From CALGYY01 sp963678485 (GTDB lineage: Bacteria > Bacteroidota > Bacteroidia > Bacteroidales > CAIWKO01): a stretch of DNA of 64,000 nt. Where the stretch lies: the NCBI GenBank assembly GCA_963678485.1, contig OY782882.1:4588001-4652000 (forward strand), in the 5' to 3' direction. Both the position numbers and the translations under genes were made by a program. Under the pieces are notes generated by a model. That model did no database searches. It was not told the origin of the DNA and saw nothing but the letters and a program-made list of their open reading frames with translations. Below are positions 51,601 to 59,041 of the stretch, piece by piece; within the stretch, counting starts at the first letter, position 1, and each line of letters begins with the position of its first letter.

Positions 51601-54600
51601 GATACTGTTAAAGTTACTGATGGAAACGGTTGTATTATCGAAGGCAATGTGAATATCATTGAGCCTTCAGCTCTCGTTATTTCATCTGTAACACCAACCA
51701 ACATTAGCTGCTTCGGTGGTAACAATGGTCAGATTTCGATCGTTGCCGCTGGTGGTAATGGAGCTCTCTCCTATTCCATCAACAATGGAAGCACCTGGTT
51801 TGCTGGTAGCGGATCATTCTCTGCACTCACAGCAGGAACCTACAATGTTCAGGTTAAGGATGCCAATAACTGTATCACCGTTTACGCTTCCAATCCGGTT
51901 GTGCTAAGCGAACCTCCAACTGCCGTTTCTATTACCAATGTAGCTAGCACCGATGTAAGTTGCATTAGTGGAAACAATGGAACCATTACCATTACGGCAA
52001 CGGGTGGTACCGGTACATTACAATACAGCATCAATAACGGTGGCTCATGGCAATCAGGAAGTGGAATCTTCACCGGACTTACAGCTTCTAGCTACAATGT
52101 TCGCGTTAAAGATGCCAACAACTGCGAAATCGCTTATGCTTCTAATCCGGTTGTAATTAACCAACCTGCATCAGCAGTTAGCATCACCAATGTTGTAAGC
52201 AGCAATGTGAGTTGTAACGGACTTTCCGATGGCAGCATCACTGTTACGGCAACAGGCGGTACCGGAGCTTTGCAATATAGCAATGATAACGGTTCTAATT
52301 GGCAGGCAGGTAATACTTTTACCGCGCTTAATGCAGGCAGCTACAACATTCGCGTAAAAGATGCCAATAACTGCGAGTTAGCCTACACTTCAAATCCTGT
52401 TTCTATTGTAAATCCTTCTGCTGTTGTTATTTCAAACGTGGCAACTGTTGATGAAGTTTGCTTTGGTGGAAATACCGGAAGCATCACAATTACCGCTGCC
52501 GGTGGTACCGGAAGTTTACAATACAGTATTGACAACGGAAGCAACTGGCAGGCAAGCAATATTTTTACCGGACTTACAGCAAACAATTACGTTGTTAAGG
52601 TAAAAGACAACAATGCTTGCACCACTGCTTATGCTTCTAACCCTGTTGCTATCAACCAACCTGCTGCTGGTGTTACAATCACTACTGTTGCCCCAACCAA
52701 CAACAGTTGCTTCGGTGGAAGCACTGGTTCTATCAGCATTTCAGCAACTGGTGGTACTGGTACATTAGAATACAGCATCAACAACGGCAGCACCTGGCAG
52801 TTAGGTTCATCATTTACCGGACTTATCGCTGGAAACTACAATGTTGTTGTTAAAGATGCTAGCGGATGTCAGGCAAACTATGTCGGAAATCCCGTTGTTA
52901 TCTCTGCACCAGCTGTTATAAGCATTACAGGTATTACTTCGGATCAACCTAATTGTAATGGCGGTGCAGATGGAAGTCTGACCATCACTGCAACAGGCGG
53001 AACCGGCACCTTGGAATATAGCATCGACAATGGAACGAACTGGCAGACCAGCAACATCTTCACAGGTTTATCAGCAGCTTCGTTTACAATTTTAGTTAAA
53101 GATGCTAACAGTTGCCAGATTGCTTATGCTTCTAATCCTTTAGTTCTAGGACAGCCTGCAGCAGTTGCAATTTCGAACGTTGCACAAACAAACGTTCTTT
53201 GCTTCGGCAACAGTACTGGTTCAATTACAATTACTGCTAATGGTGGTGCAACTGCATTACTCTACAGTATCAATGGTGGCACCAGCTTCCAGACTTCCAA
53301 TGTATTTAACGGACTGGCAGCAAACAGCTACAATGTGGTTGTAAAGGATTCAAACAACTGCTCACTCACTTATACTTCTAACCCTGTTGTTATTTCTCAG
53401 CCAGTTGCAGCAATCAGCATTTCTAATTTGGTTTCAACCAATGTGAACTGTTTCGGTGGCAACGACGGTAGCATCACCATCACTGCAACAGGCGGTACAG
53501 GAACATATCAGTACAGTATTAATAATGGAAGTACATGGCAGGCAACTGCTTCATATACTACTCTCATCGCCGGTAGTTATACGGTAATGGTTAAAGATGC
53601 AAACAATTGCAGCATAGCCTATACATCAAACCCGGTGGTAATCACCCAACCTGCAGCAGCACTTGCTGTGTCTTCAGTGACCTCAACTAATGTGCTTTGT
53701 CAGGGAAACAGTGATGCAACAATCACAATCACTGCAACCGGTGGTACAAGCAACTATCAGTACAGCATTGATAATGGCTCAAACTATCAGGCTTCGAATA
53801 CCTTCACCGGACTTGGAACTGGAAGTTACACCATTAAGGTTAAAGATGCTCACAACTGTACAGTAACTTACACCAGCAATCCTGTTGTGATTACTGAACC
53901 TTCATCAACAGTATCTATCAGCAATGCAGTTGGAACTAACTTAAGCTGCAGCGGTGGATTAACAGGTATCATTACAGTTACAGCAACTGGTGGAACCGGT
54001 GCTCTGCAGTATAGTGCAGACAACGGCGCAACCTGGACATCTTCGAATGTTATCACAGGTTTAGCTGCAGGTTCACACAACATCAGGGTTCGCGATGCTA
54101 ACCTTTGTACTGTTGCATATAGCGGCAACCCAATTGTTCTTACAGCTCCAGATCCTATCATCATTACTGGCACAAATGTGACCAACGTTCTTTGTCATGG
54201 CAGTGCCGACGGTGGTATTGAAATTTACGGAATTGGTGGAACAGGCACACTGCAATTTAGCGTTGACAGTGGTGCAACCTGGCATGCCTCCTATATCTTC
54301 ACTAACCTTCCTGCTGGCAACTACAATGTATTAGTAAAAGATGGAAACAACTGCGTAACTGCATTTACAACCAACCCGATAGCTGTCACAGAGCCTGCCG
54401 CAATTGTTGTAACCAATGTTGCTGTTGTAAACAACCTTTGTGCTGGTGCACATAATGCAAGCATAACTATCACTGCAACTGGTGGAACTGGTGCACTGGA
54501 ATACACTATCAACAACGGTGTTACCTGGACTTCATCTAACTCTTTCACCTCTCTTGGTGCTGGAAGTTATAACATCAGAGTAAGAGATGAAAACTATTGC

Positions 54601-55164
54601 GTTGGCGTTTATGCAAGCAACCCATTATTGATTTCTGATCCTGCCGCTATCGTAATTACAAGTGTTGATTCAACTGATGTGACTACTTACGGTGGAACTG
54701 ATGGTACCATTTCAATCGTTGCCTATGGCGGAACAGGCCCATTGCAGTATTCTATTGATAATGGAAGCACATGGCAGTTTGCCAACACCTTCAACGGTCT
54801 TATCGCCGGTGGTTATTATATTCAGGTGAAAGATGAAAATGGCTGTATCGTTAATTACTGGAGCAATCCTCTCACCATCTCTGAGCCATCAGGTATTGGA
54901 GAAAATGCAGGAATGCCGGGAATAGCCGTTTATCCTGATCCTTCACAAGGCGAAATCACTATTGAAGCTGCTAACGTTACCAATCTGAAGGGTATTGAAA
55001 TTACCACCATCGAAGGAAAAGTGATTGGTGCAATTTCAGCAGAAACCTTCATAGCTAATAACATGAAGATGAAATATGAATTTGCCGCTGATGTAAAAGG
55101 CATGTACTTCGTCAGATTGCTTACCGATGATCAGATCTATGTAAGAAAGATCGTCGTTAACTAA
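45637..55164 (+). CDS. giant T9SS-exported SprB-repeat surface protein
   Basis: A 3175-residue secreted protein. Signal peptide 1-20; an N-terminal jelly-roll/MAM-like domain about 22-185; a right-handed beta-helix about 190-718 ending in PDIGADEMNG; Ig-like domains about 720-880 and 1073-1193; two copies of a 190-residue beta-rich module at about 882-1070 and 1194-1383; 20 tandem SprB-type repeats of about 82 residues at 1449-3086; and a T9SS sorting domain at 3087-3175 (VYPDPSQGE ... GMYFVRLLTDDQIYVRKIVVN). SprB repeats are named for the mobile gliding adhesin of Flavobacterium johnsoniae. It is probably a surface adhesin; whether the cell glides cannot be told, since no gld or spr genes are in the window. 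A strong terminator follows. Confidence 0.92.
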   Translation: MKKFLTLVCIGLFAISAFGQTPILTETFDGAWTIPSTLAPAWSCPQTGNPEWHRNDFSTGWTSASGAFAPTGALSTTNAARFHTYDTPSATIGELITPTMDFSSFPNSKRLVFYYINTNGTDVLNVYLSTDGGTTYGTTLKTLGVYAAWSAVIVDLGSTTSNQVKVKFTATSDYGGTDIGIDQVAIFDYLPLTGIKTIDPAGSGPDNYLTFTAAVTALNLCGVGTGGVTFNVASGATFNEGPQNIIATGTSANPIVFQKSGVSKPIFNVTGTSGALDAAFFLNSSDYFTFDGIDIRDAGTGATNYCEYGFYFNGIATDGCKNNTVKNCVVDMTKVNTSSRGIYLNSIATAATGANSFNKFYNNDVKDAYYGYYFNGSSSAYDDGNEIGNISAGVSSISNIGGGALAAYGVYQNYQTTFSIFNTTITNLTTTSAAGYGIYATGASSTASYYGNTIYGLSATGANIIGIYTSSGTTFNIYKNKIYDINYSGTGASIAYGISLTGGTNLNVYNNFIYDIRAAGSTGTPGVRGFSMSGGTNANIYYNTVYLNYVSTGASNQSAALYLGTTPTNTDLRNNIFINAVDVTTGTRAAAFYKSTTSLTNLVASCNYNLYYCGTPGAKNLIFYDGTNSDQTLGSFTTRVAPREAASITGLPPFVSAVSPFDLHLQTTISTQCESGGIRVTSPIAVTSDFDADIRQGEAGYTGTGSAPDIGADEMNGIPSFTCAAPAPGNTVTTANSICNGQSIMLSLQFPTVGTGVSYQWQDSPDGITYTNISGAVSATYGITPTINGLWYQCIVTCQNGPSSATSTPVQITFANTITSTTPATRCGYGTVSLGATGSAGTTINWYTALTGGSMVGTGTTFTTPAINTTTAYYAAAEANISGNVTSGLGALTSTSTAYNPFSGTYGGEKSQFLFTASELLATGLRAGNITALALNLSAIGGTYNGFNIEMGTTALSDFATPPDIKGGLTLVYTSASITPTVGVNTYTLSTPFNWDGSSNIIVSLCWSNNNTSNASATIKYDATTNYSSQSYVKDNETAANLLAFTGSTGSGSFNRTQGRPQMVFTGQLACSSPRSAVIATVTPAPAITASATSTTLCLGNSSTLNVTSTNDPNYTYVWNPGSLTGASQSVSPAATTTYSVVATDASGGANAGCVNTASVSITVNPVPPAITVTPAADTLCANSILQLNVSGNTLAGSGIIGNGTSNTTAVTPFKGYFGGSKMQLLFTASELSALGMTNGTSISQISFNIANFTSPYTFNGFTVGMKNTASTVLTTTIETGLTEVLTPATLVLSGTAPFTKNITLTTPFIWDGTSNLLIETCENNADGGGAMGNSAGVVCTTTATNLANYYSNDNNATVCSAPGAATTSTSRPNVGFVFASPVPVTWSPTTDLYTDAGATVAYTGSSANSVYTKPTASHVYTAMATNLYSCTSVATSTITLDNLAISAVTPVNISCNGLNNGSITVTATGGVGTIQYSIDNGATWQASNSFTGLIGGSYTVLVKDANPCTVAYASNPVVIVDPAAVAISNIATVGTSCFGGSNGTITITAAGGTGALQYSINNGSSWQAGNVFNALPAANYTIKVKDANNCEIAYASNPISVTEPSVIAISNVSSTNISCNGGSNGSITITAAGGTGSLEYSINNGSSWSTSNTFTGLIAASYTIKVKDANACEIAYLSNPVVLTEPSVIAISNVSSTNVSCNAGSDGSITITAAGGTGSLQYSINNGSSWQAGNNFTGLAANSYTVKVKDANNCEIAYASNPVVISEPSAIVISNLVKTDVSSCALSDGTITITAAGGTGSLQYSIDNGGSWVAGNVFTSLAAGNYNVKVKDANSCIVTYASNPVIISTPAAVVINTVTHTNISCNGGANGSITVTASAGTPPYRYSKDGGSTYFNNGGSFTGLIAGTYNITVRDSIGCITAYASNPIVLTQPSALSLNITKTDVLCNGGSNGSAVAHVTGGSLPYTFAWRPSSVTDSILSAQTAGRDTVKVTDGNGCIIEGNVNIIEPSALVISSVTPTNISCFGGNNGQISIVAAGGNGALSYSINNGSTWFAGSGSFSALTAGTYNVQVKDANNCITVYASNPVVLSEPPTAVSITNVASTDVSCISGNNGTITITATGGTGTLQYSINNGGSWQSGSGIFTGLTASSYNVRVKDANNCEIAYASNPVVINQPASAVSITNVVSSNVSCNGLSDGSITVTATGGTGALQYSNDNGSNWQAGNTFTALNAGSYNIRVKDANNCELAYTSNPVSIVNPSAVVISNVATVDEVCFGGNTGSITITAAGGTGSLQYSIDNGSNWQASNIFTGLTANNYVVKVKDNNACTTAYASNPVAINQPAAGVTITTVAPTNNSCFGGSTGSISISATGGTGTLEYSINNGSTWQLGSSFTGLIAGNYNVVVKDASGCQANYVGNPVVISAPAVISITGITSDQPNCNGGADGSLTITATGGTGTLEYSIDNGTNWQTSNIFTGLSAASFTILVKDANSCQIAYASNPLVLGQPAAVAISNVAQTNVLCFGNSTGSITITANGGATALLYSINGGTSFQTSNVFNGLAANSYNVVVKDSNNCSLTYTSNPVVISQPVAAISISNLVSTNVNCFGGNDGSITITATGGTGTYQYSINNGSTWQATASYTTLIAGSYTVMVKDANNCSIAYTSNPVVITQPAAALAVSSVTSTNVLCQGNSDATITITATGGTSNYQYSIDNGSNYQASNTFTGLGTGSYTIKVKDAHNCTVTYTSNPVVITEPSSTVSISNAVGTNLSCSGGLTGIITVTATGGTGALQYSADNGATWTSSNVITGLAAGSHNIRVRDANLCTVAYSGNPIVLTAPDPIIITGTNVTNVLCHGSADGGIEIYGIGGTGTLQFSVDSGATWHASYIFTNLPAGNYNVLVKDGNNCVTAFTTNPIAVTEPAAIVVTNVAVVNNLCAGAHNASITITATGGTGALEYTINNGVTWTSSNSFTSLGAGSYNIRVRDENYCVGVYASNPLLISDPAAIVITSVDSTDVTTYGGTDGTISIVAYGGTGPLQYSIDNGSTWQFANTFNGLIAGGYYIQVKDENGCIVNYWSNPLTISEPSGIGENAGMPGIAVYPDPSQGEITIEAANVTNLKGIEITTIEGKVIGAISAETFIANNMKMKYEFAADVKGMYFVRLLTDDQIYVRKIVVN
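49981..54894 (+). repeat. 20 tandem SprB-type repeats, about 246 bp each
   Basis: Each unit follows the pattern NV..TNVSC.GG.DGSITITATGG, then LQYSINNG, a WQ..N.F.GL turn, VKVKDANNC and a final SNPVVI..P. Most units carry two cysteines about 50 residues apart, probably a disulfide. Unit 7 is divergent (SLPYTFAWRP, shorter), unit 5 has the first cysteine shifted, and unit 20 has lost the first cysteine (DVTTYGG). Units 3 and 4 are the closest neighbours, suggesting recent duplication. The units keep frame throughout. Confidence 0.85.
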
Positions 55165-55187
55165 ACAACATTATTTTTCAAAAAAAA

Positions 55188-55214
55188 GGGCTGCATTTGC
55201 GGCCCTTTTTTTTT
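55188..55214 (+). terminator. terminator of the SprB-repeat gene
   Basis: GGGCTGC (55188-55194) pairs with GCGGCCC (55199-55205, one G-T pair) around ATTT, followed by T9. Confidence 0.87.
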
Positions 55215-55231
55215 CTCATTCTGAATAGTCG

Positions 55232-55239
55232 TATATTTG
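55232..55239 (+). promoter_or_regulatory. -7 box TATATTTG of the histidine kinase gene
   Basis: Exact TAnnTTTG match, 16 bases before the ATG at 55256. It lies just behind the terminator of the giant gene, so the kinase operon is transcribed separately from it. Confidence 0.5.
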
Positions 55240-55255
55240 CTTTATAGACTTCTAT

Positions 55256-57970
55256 ATGCGCAAATTAAAATTCCTGCTTTTTGCTCTGACCCTTTGTTTC
55301 CTTGCGTATCACGGAAGTGCTCAAACCATTTACGGTGATCACTTCATACGTAGCTCAAAATTGTCCGGCGAAGCATTGCCCGACGAAATGAAACGTGATC
55401 TCCAGTTGACAGAGCAACTCAAATACTTGCCACCTGACACCGTATTAAAAAATGTGTTGCCTGCTTATGAACGTGTCAACAAATTACATTGGCCCGCAGC
55501 AACCGCCTTTTTTAATACCCTACTTGGTGATATCTACAAAACGCAGGGCGATTTTCTTCAAGCCTCCAGATGCTATTACAATGCGCTCTCCTACTACAAT
55601 TCTAGTGGCGACAGCCTGAAATTCATTTTCGTACTAGCCTCAATTGCTGAGCTCAACCGAGCGATGGGTGAGTATTACTCTTGCCTACAAACACTCACAA
55701 AAGCCAGTAATTACCTTGCAATCATACAGAACGATAAAAAAGCGGAAGCGACCATAGAATCACATTACGCTTCAGTTTTTCTGGAAGTTTGGGGAATGCG
55801 CACGGTAGATATTAGAACTAGCTTGATAAACAAAGGCCTTTCTGGTGATTATGCTCCAAGAATAAAAGCCACCGCAGAAACCCGTTTTAGAAGAAATATC
55901 TATAGTGCCTATGCAAAATCAGTCGAGCTTAAGGACACCTTACTTATCATCAAATGCCTGAACTTGCTCGGTAAATATGCGGAAATGAAAATGGATTTTA
56001 ATATGGCCCATTTTTATTATCAATCAGCACTTGATCATGCGGAGAAAAGCGGGATTATTCGTGACGAAGCACTCATTTTAATAAATATCACCGCAACATA
56101 TATCACGGAAAAAAATTGGTTAGCCGCAATGCATTACGCACAATGGGCTAATGATGTAGCGAATAAATCCAACATCAATATTTATCAATGGCTAAGTGCC
56201 GATAATCTGTTTAGAATATACAACAGTAAAGGCGAATATAAAACAGCCTTGCATTACTTGCTAGTCAGGGAAGGAATGATACTAGCCATATACAACGAGA
56301 AGGCGCGGAAGCAACTTTATTATTATGAAGAAAAATTTGCTATCCAACAACAGGAAAATGCCATATCTCATCTTATCAATGAAAAAAGTTATGAAGAACG
56401 CGCTGAGCGAATGGGCTTGGTATCCATTGCATTCATCCTAATATTATTAGTTCTTGTAATTATACTTTTGTTTTATCGATGGAGGACTATTAAAAAACGT
56501 AAAGCTGAAGCTGACGAAGAAAATCAGATTAAAGTAGAACTTCTTAAAAAAGCAGAATCTGCAAGTAATGCAAAAAGCGAATTTCTTGCAAACATTAGCC
56601 ATGAAATCAGAACCCCCATGAACGCTATGATGGGTTATGCCGAATTACTTCAGGGAACGGATATCGATAGCCTGCAAAAAGAATATATACAAGGTATTTT
56701 ACTGAGTGGTACAAATTTATTGGCGTTAATCAACGAAATTCTCGATTTATCTCGCTTCGAATCTGGTAAAACTGAAATCATTCCTAAGCCAGTAGATCTG
56801 GAATCCATTTGTAAAGACGTTGAAAAAATATTGCACTATCCCCTACTCGAAAAGAATATCTGCTTTAAATACGAACTGCAAATTGCACCAAGTTGTTTAT
56901 ACAATTTGGATGCAATGCGAGTGAAGCAAATACTGCTCAATTTGGTAGGTAATGCCATAAAATTTACTGAAGAAGGACATATCAGCCTTATTATTCAAAG
57001 TAAAGAATCTGAACAAAAAGCCGATCTTACCTTTAGCGTTATCGACAGTGGTATTGGTATCAGAGAGGATCAGATGGAAATGGTTTTCGAAGCATTCCAT
57101 CAGGCCAGCACTACCAATAACAACAGCAGGAATCCCGGTGCTGGTCTGGGTTTAGCGATTAGCAAAAAGTTAGTGCAAATGATGAATGGGAACATCTCCA
57201 TTGAAAGTAAAATGGGTGAAGGCACCACTGTTAAATTCGTACTTCCTGATGTTGAGAAATCGCTTAAAGAAATAGTTGATGAAGATCGTATTGAAATTAT
57301 TAGTGAAACGAATTTCTTGGAAGCCAACATTCTATTAGCTGAAGATAACGAAGTGAATCTGCTTGTACTGAAAGGCTTTTTACAACGCTTTCCCATGAAC
57401 ATCCGTGTTGCACGCAATGGCATGGAAGTGCTTGAATTGCTCAAAACCTTCTCTCCTGACCTGATTCTACTTGATATCAATATGCCGATCATGAACGGCG
57501 TGCAAACTATGATGAAAATTGCAGAAAATTCGAAATGGAAAAATATTCCGGTGGTAGCTTTAACGGCCTATGCTTTTGAAGAAATTCCAGGTTCAATGAA
57601 AGATACATTCTGCGCTCATCTTAGAAAACCAATTGCATTCGAAGCATTGGTGAATATTATGAAGGAGTACCTTCCATCCGCCCAATCAAATGCGCATATT
57701 GAGGAAGCACCAATAACGGTAATCACTCAGGAAGTGCACGAACTGATTGATACTGGCCTGCTCCCGGAATGGCTAGAAATTAAAAAATTAATGAGTAAAG
57801 ACGATATCGAACAATTTGCGGAAAAAGTAAAACACTTCGGAAAACAACACAACATTCCAATTTTTACCGAGTGGGCACTGACCATTGAAATACATTCAAC
57901 AAATTTTGATATTAAGAATTTATATAGTTCGTTTTTGACATTCAGAAATATTGCAAAATCGATTTTATAA
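55256..57970 (+). CDS. hybrid histidine kinase with TPR sensor region
   Basis: A 904-residue sensor kinase. Signal peptide 1-22; a periplasmic region with TPR-like helical repeats about 60-370; one membrane segment about 384-404; a histidine kinase core with H449 in FLANISHEIRTPMNAMMGYAE, an ATPase domain with LLNLVGNAIKFTEEGH, DSGIGI and GAGLGLAISKK; a receiver domain with D740 in LILLDINMPIMNG; and a C-terminal helical domain of about 70 residues that resembles an HPt fold but shows no obvious phosphorylatable-histidine motif. The stop codon overlaps the start of the response regulator (TAATG), so they are translated together. It likely senses an envelope signal; the SprB-repeat gene immediately upstream is a possible target. 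Confidence 0.9.
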   Translation: MRKLKFLLFALTLCFLAYHGSAQTIYGDHFIRSSKLSGEALPDEMKRDLQLTEQLKYLPPDTVLKNVLPAYERVNKLHWPAATAFFNTLLGDIYKTQGDFLQASRCYYNALSYYNSSGDSLKFIFVLASIAELNRAMGEYYSCLQTLTKASNYLAIIQNDKKAEATIESHYASVFLEVWGMRTVDIRTSLINKGLSGDYAPRIKATAETRFRRNIYSAYAKSVELKDTLLIIKCLNLLGKYAEMKMDFNMAHFYYQSALDHAEKSGIIRDEALILINITATYITEKNWLAAMHYAQWANDVANKSNINIYQWLSADNLFRIYNSKGEYKTALHYLLVREGMILAIYNEKARKQLYYYEEKFAIQQQENAISHLINEKSYEERAERMGLVSIAFILILLVLVIILLFYRWRTIKKRKAEADEENQIKVELLKKAESASNAKSEFLANISHEIRTPMNAMMGYAELLQGTDIDSLQKEYIQGILLSGTNLLALINEILDLSRFESGKTEIIPKPVDLESICKDVEKILHYPLLEKNICFKYELQIAPSCLYNLDAMRVKQILLNLVGNAIKFTEEGHISLIIQSKESEQKADLTFSVIDSGIGIREDQMEMVFEAFHQASTTNNNSRNPGAGLGLAISKKLVQMMNGNISIESKMGEGTTVKFVLPDVEKSLKEIVDEDRIEIISETNFLEANILLAEDNEVNLLVLKGFLQRFPMNIRVARNGMEVLELLKTFSPDLILLDINMPIMNGVQTMMKIAENSKWKNIPVVALTAYAFEEIPGSMKDTFCAHLRKPIAFEALVNIMKEYLPSAQSNAHIEEAPITVITQEVHELIDTGLLPEWLEIKKLMSKDDIEQFAEKVKHFGKQHNIPIFTEWALTIEIHSTNFDIKNLYSSFLTFRNIAKSIL

Positions 57971-58881
57971 TGAACAAAACTGAATCGCGCAAACACGCTC
58001 GTATTCTCATTGTTGACGACAGCTTTGAAACCCTGAGTATGCTTGGGAAATTGCTGACAATGCACGACTTCATTGTCACTCCGGCAAGTTCAGGAACACA
58101 AGCTATTGCGCTGGCGATATCAAAGAAACCTGATCTTATTTTACTTGACATCGGTATGCCCGACCACGATGGATATGAGATTTGTATTGCATTAAAACAA
58201 GAAGAAGCAACTAAGAATATTCCTGTTATTTTCCTTACGGGAAAAACAGATTCGGCCGATATTGTAAAAGGGTTTCAATCAGGTGCAGTTGATTACATTC
58301 AAAAACCTTTTAATCAGGCTGAATTGCTAGCCCGCGTTGCAACTCATGTTCGTCTGGTTAAGCTTCAACAAACTCATGTTGAAAATATGTTGCTACTTCA
58401 TGAGAAGGAACTTGAACTCATCCAAAAAGAAAAAGAAAAAGCCGAGGCCGAACTCAATTACAAAAACAGGGAATTGCTTAATGTAACTGTACAACTTACG
58501 AAATTCAGCAAATCAAGCGAACGCTTTCTGTATATGTTCAATCAGGCTATTGGCAGCCTTCCGCAAGAGCAACAGGATGAACTGCAAGGAATCCTTAACT
58601 CCTTTTCCCATCAAATTGAAAACGACAACTGGAATGAAATCGAAAGCATGTTCCTTAACTTGCACAGCGACTTCTTCAGCAATCTATTAAAGACGTTTCC
58701 TACCCTTACTAAAAACGAAGTCCGACTCTGTGCCTTTCTTCGGCTTAACCTTTCAACAAAGGATATCGCTTCCATCACAATTCAAACCGAAGAAACTATA
58801 AAAAAAGCACGCTACAGGCTTCGCCAAAAACTGAACATTGCAACTGACGAGAACCTTAATAGCTATATTATGAAGTGTTAG
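57970..58881 (+). CDS. response regulator with C-terminal HTH
   Basis: A 303-residue response regulator. The receiver domain (about 10-130) has the acidic pair D16/D17 in LIVDDS, phospho-acceptor D60 in LILLDIGMPDHDG, T/K switch residues in FLTGKT and the IQKPF segment. A coiled coil (about 138-180) links to a helical region and a LuxR-like HTH at the C-terminus (LTKNEVRLCAFLRLNLSTKDIASIT ... KKARYRLRQKL), of the type also seen in Bacteroidetes TPR regulators. It begins at the TAATG overlap with the kinase gene and is its cognate partner. The DNA target is unknown. Confidence 0.9.
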   Translation: MNKTESRKHARILIVDDSFETLSMLGKLLTMHDFIVTPASSGTQAIALAISKKPDLILLDIGMPDHDGYEICIALKQEEATKNIPVIFLTGKTDSADIVKGFQSGAVDYIQKPFNQAELLARVATHVRLVKLQQTHVENMLLLHEKELELIQKEKEKAEAELNYKNRELLNVTVQLTKFSKSSERFLYMFNQAIGSLPQEQQDELQGILNSFSHQIENDNWNEIESMFLNLHSDFFSNLLKTFPTLTKNEVRLCAFLRLNLSTKDIASITIQTEETIKKARYRLRQKLNIATDENLNSYIMKC

Positions 58882-59002
58882 TCCTCAAACTTAGAAATAC
58901 CAAGGAATAGCGCCAGAATTTTAATGCACCCGCCTTTACCGATAAATAATGACAATTAGTCGAGTAGCTGCAACGTTATACCGACTGTCCTTCATTTTTT
59001 TT

Positions 59003-59021
59003 TATCTTTGTACTACCTTTG
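59003..59021 (+). promoter_or_regulatory. tandem -7 boxes for the S41 protease gene
   Basis: TATCTTTG (59003-59010) and TACCTTTG (59014-59021) both match TAnnTTTG. Either puts the transcription start downstream of the longer frame's beginning at 58949 and supports ATG 59042. Confidence 0.5.
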
Positions 59022-59041
59022 TTTACAACAAAACTTATAAT

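Noticed and set aside
48030..54548. Many antisense and out-of-frame open frames within the giant gene
   Set aside because: They recur in register with the tandem repeats and share low-complexity composition, so they are shadows of the coding strand.
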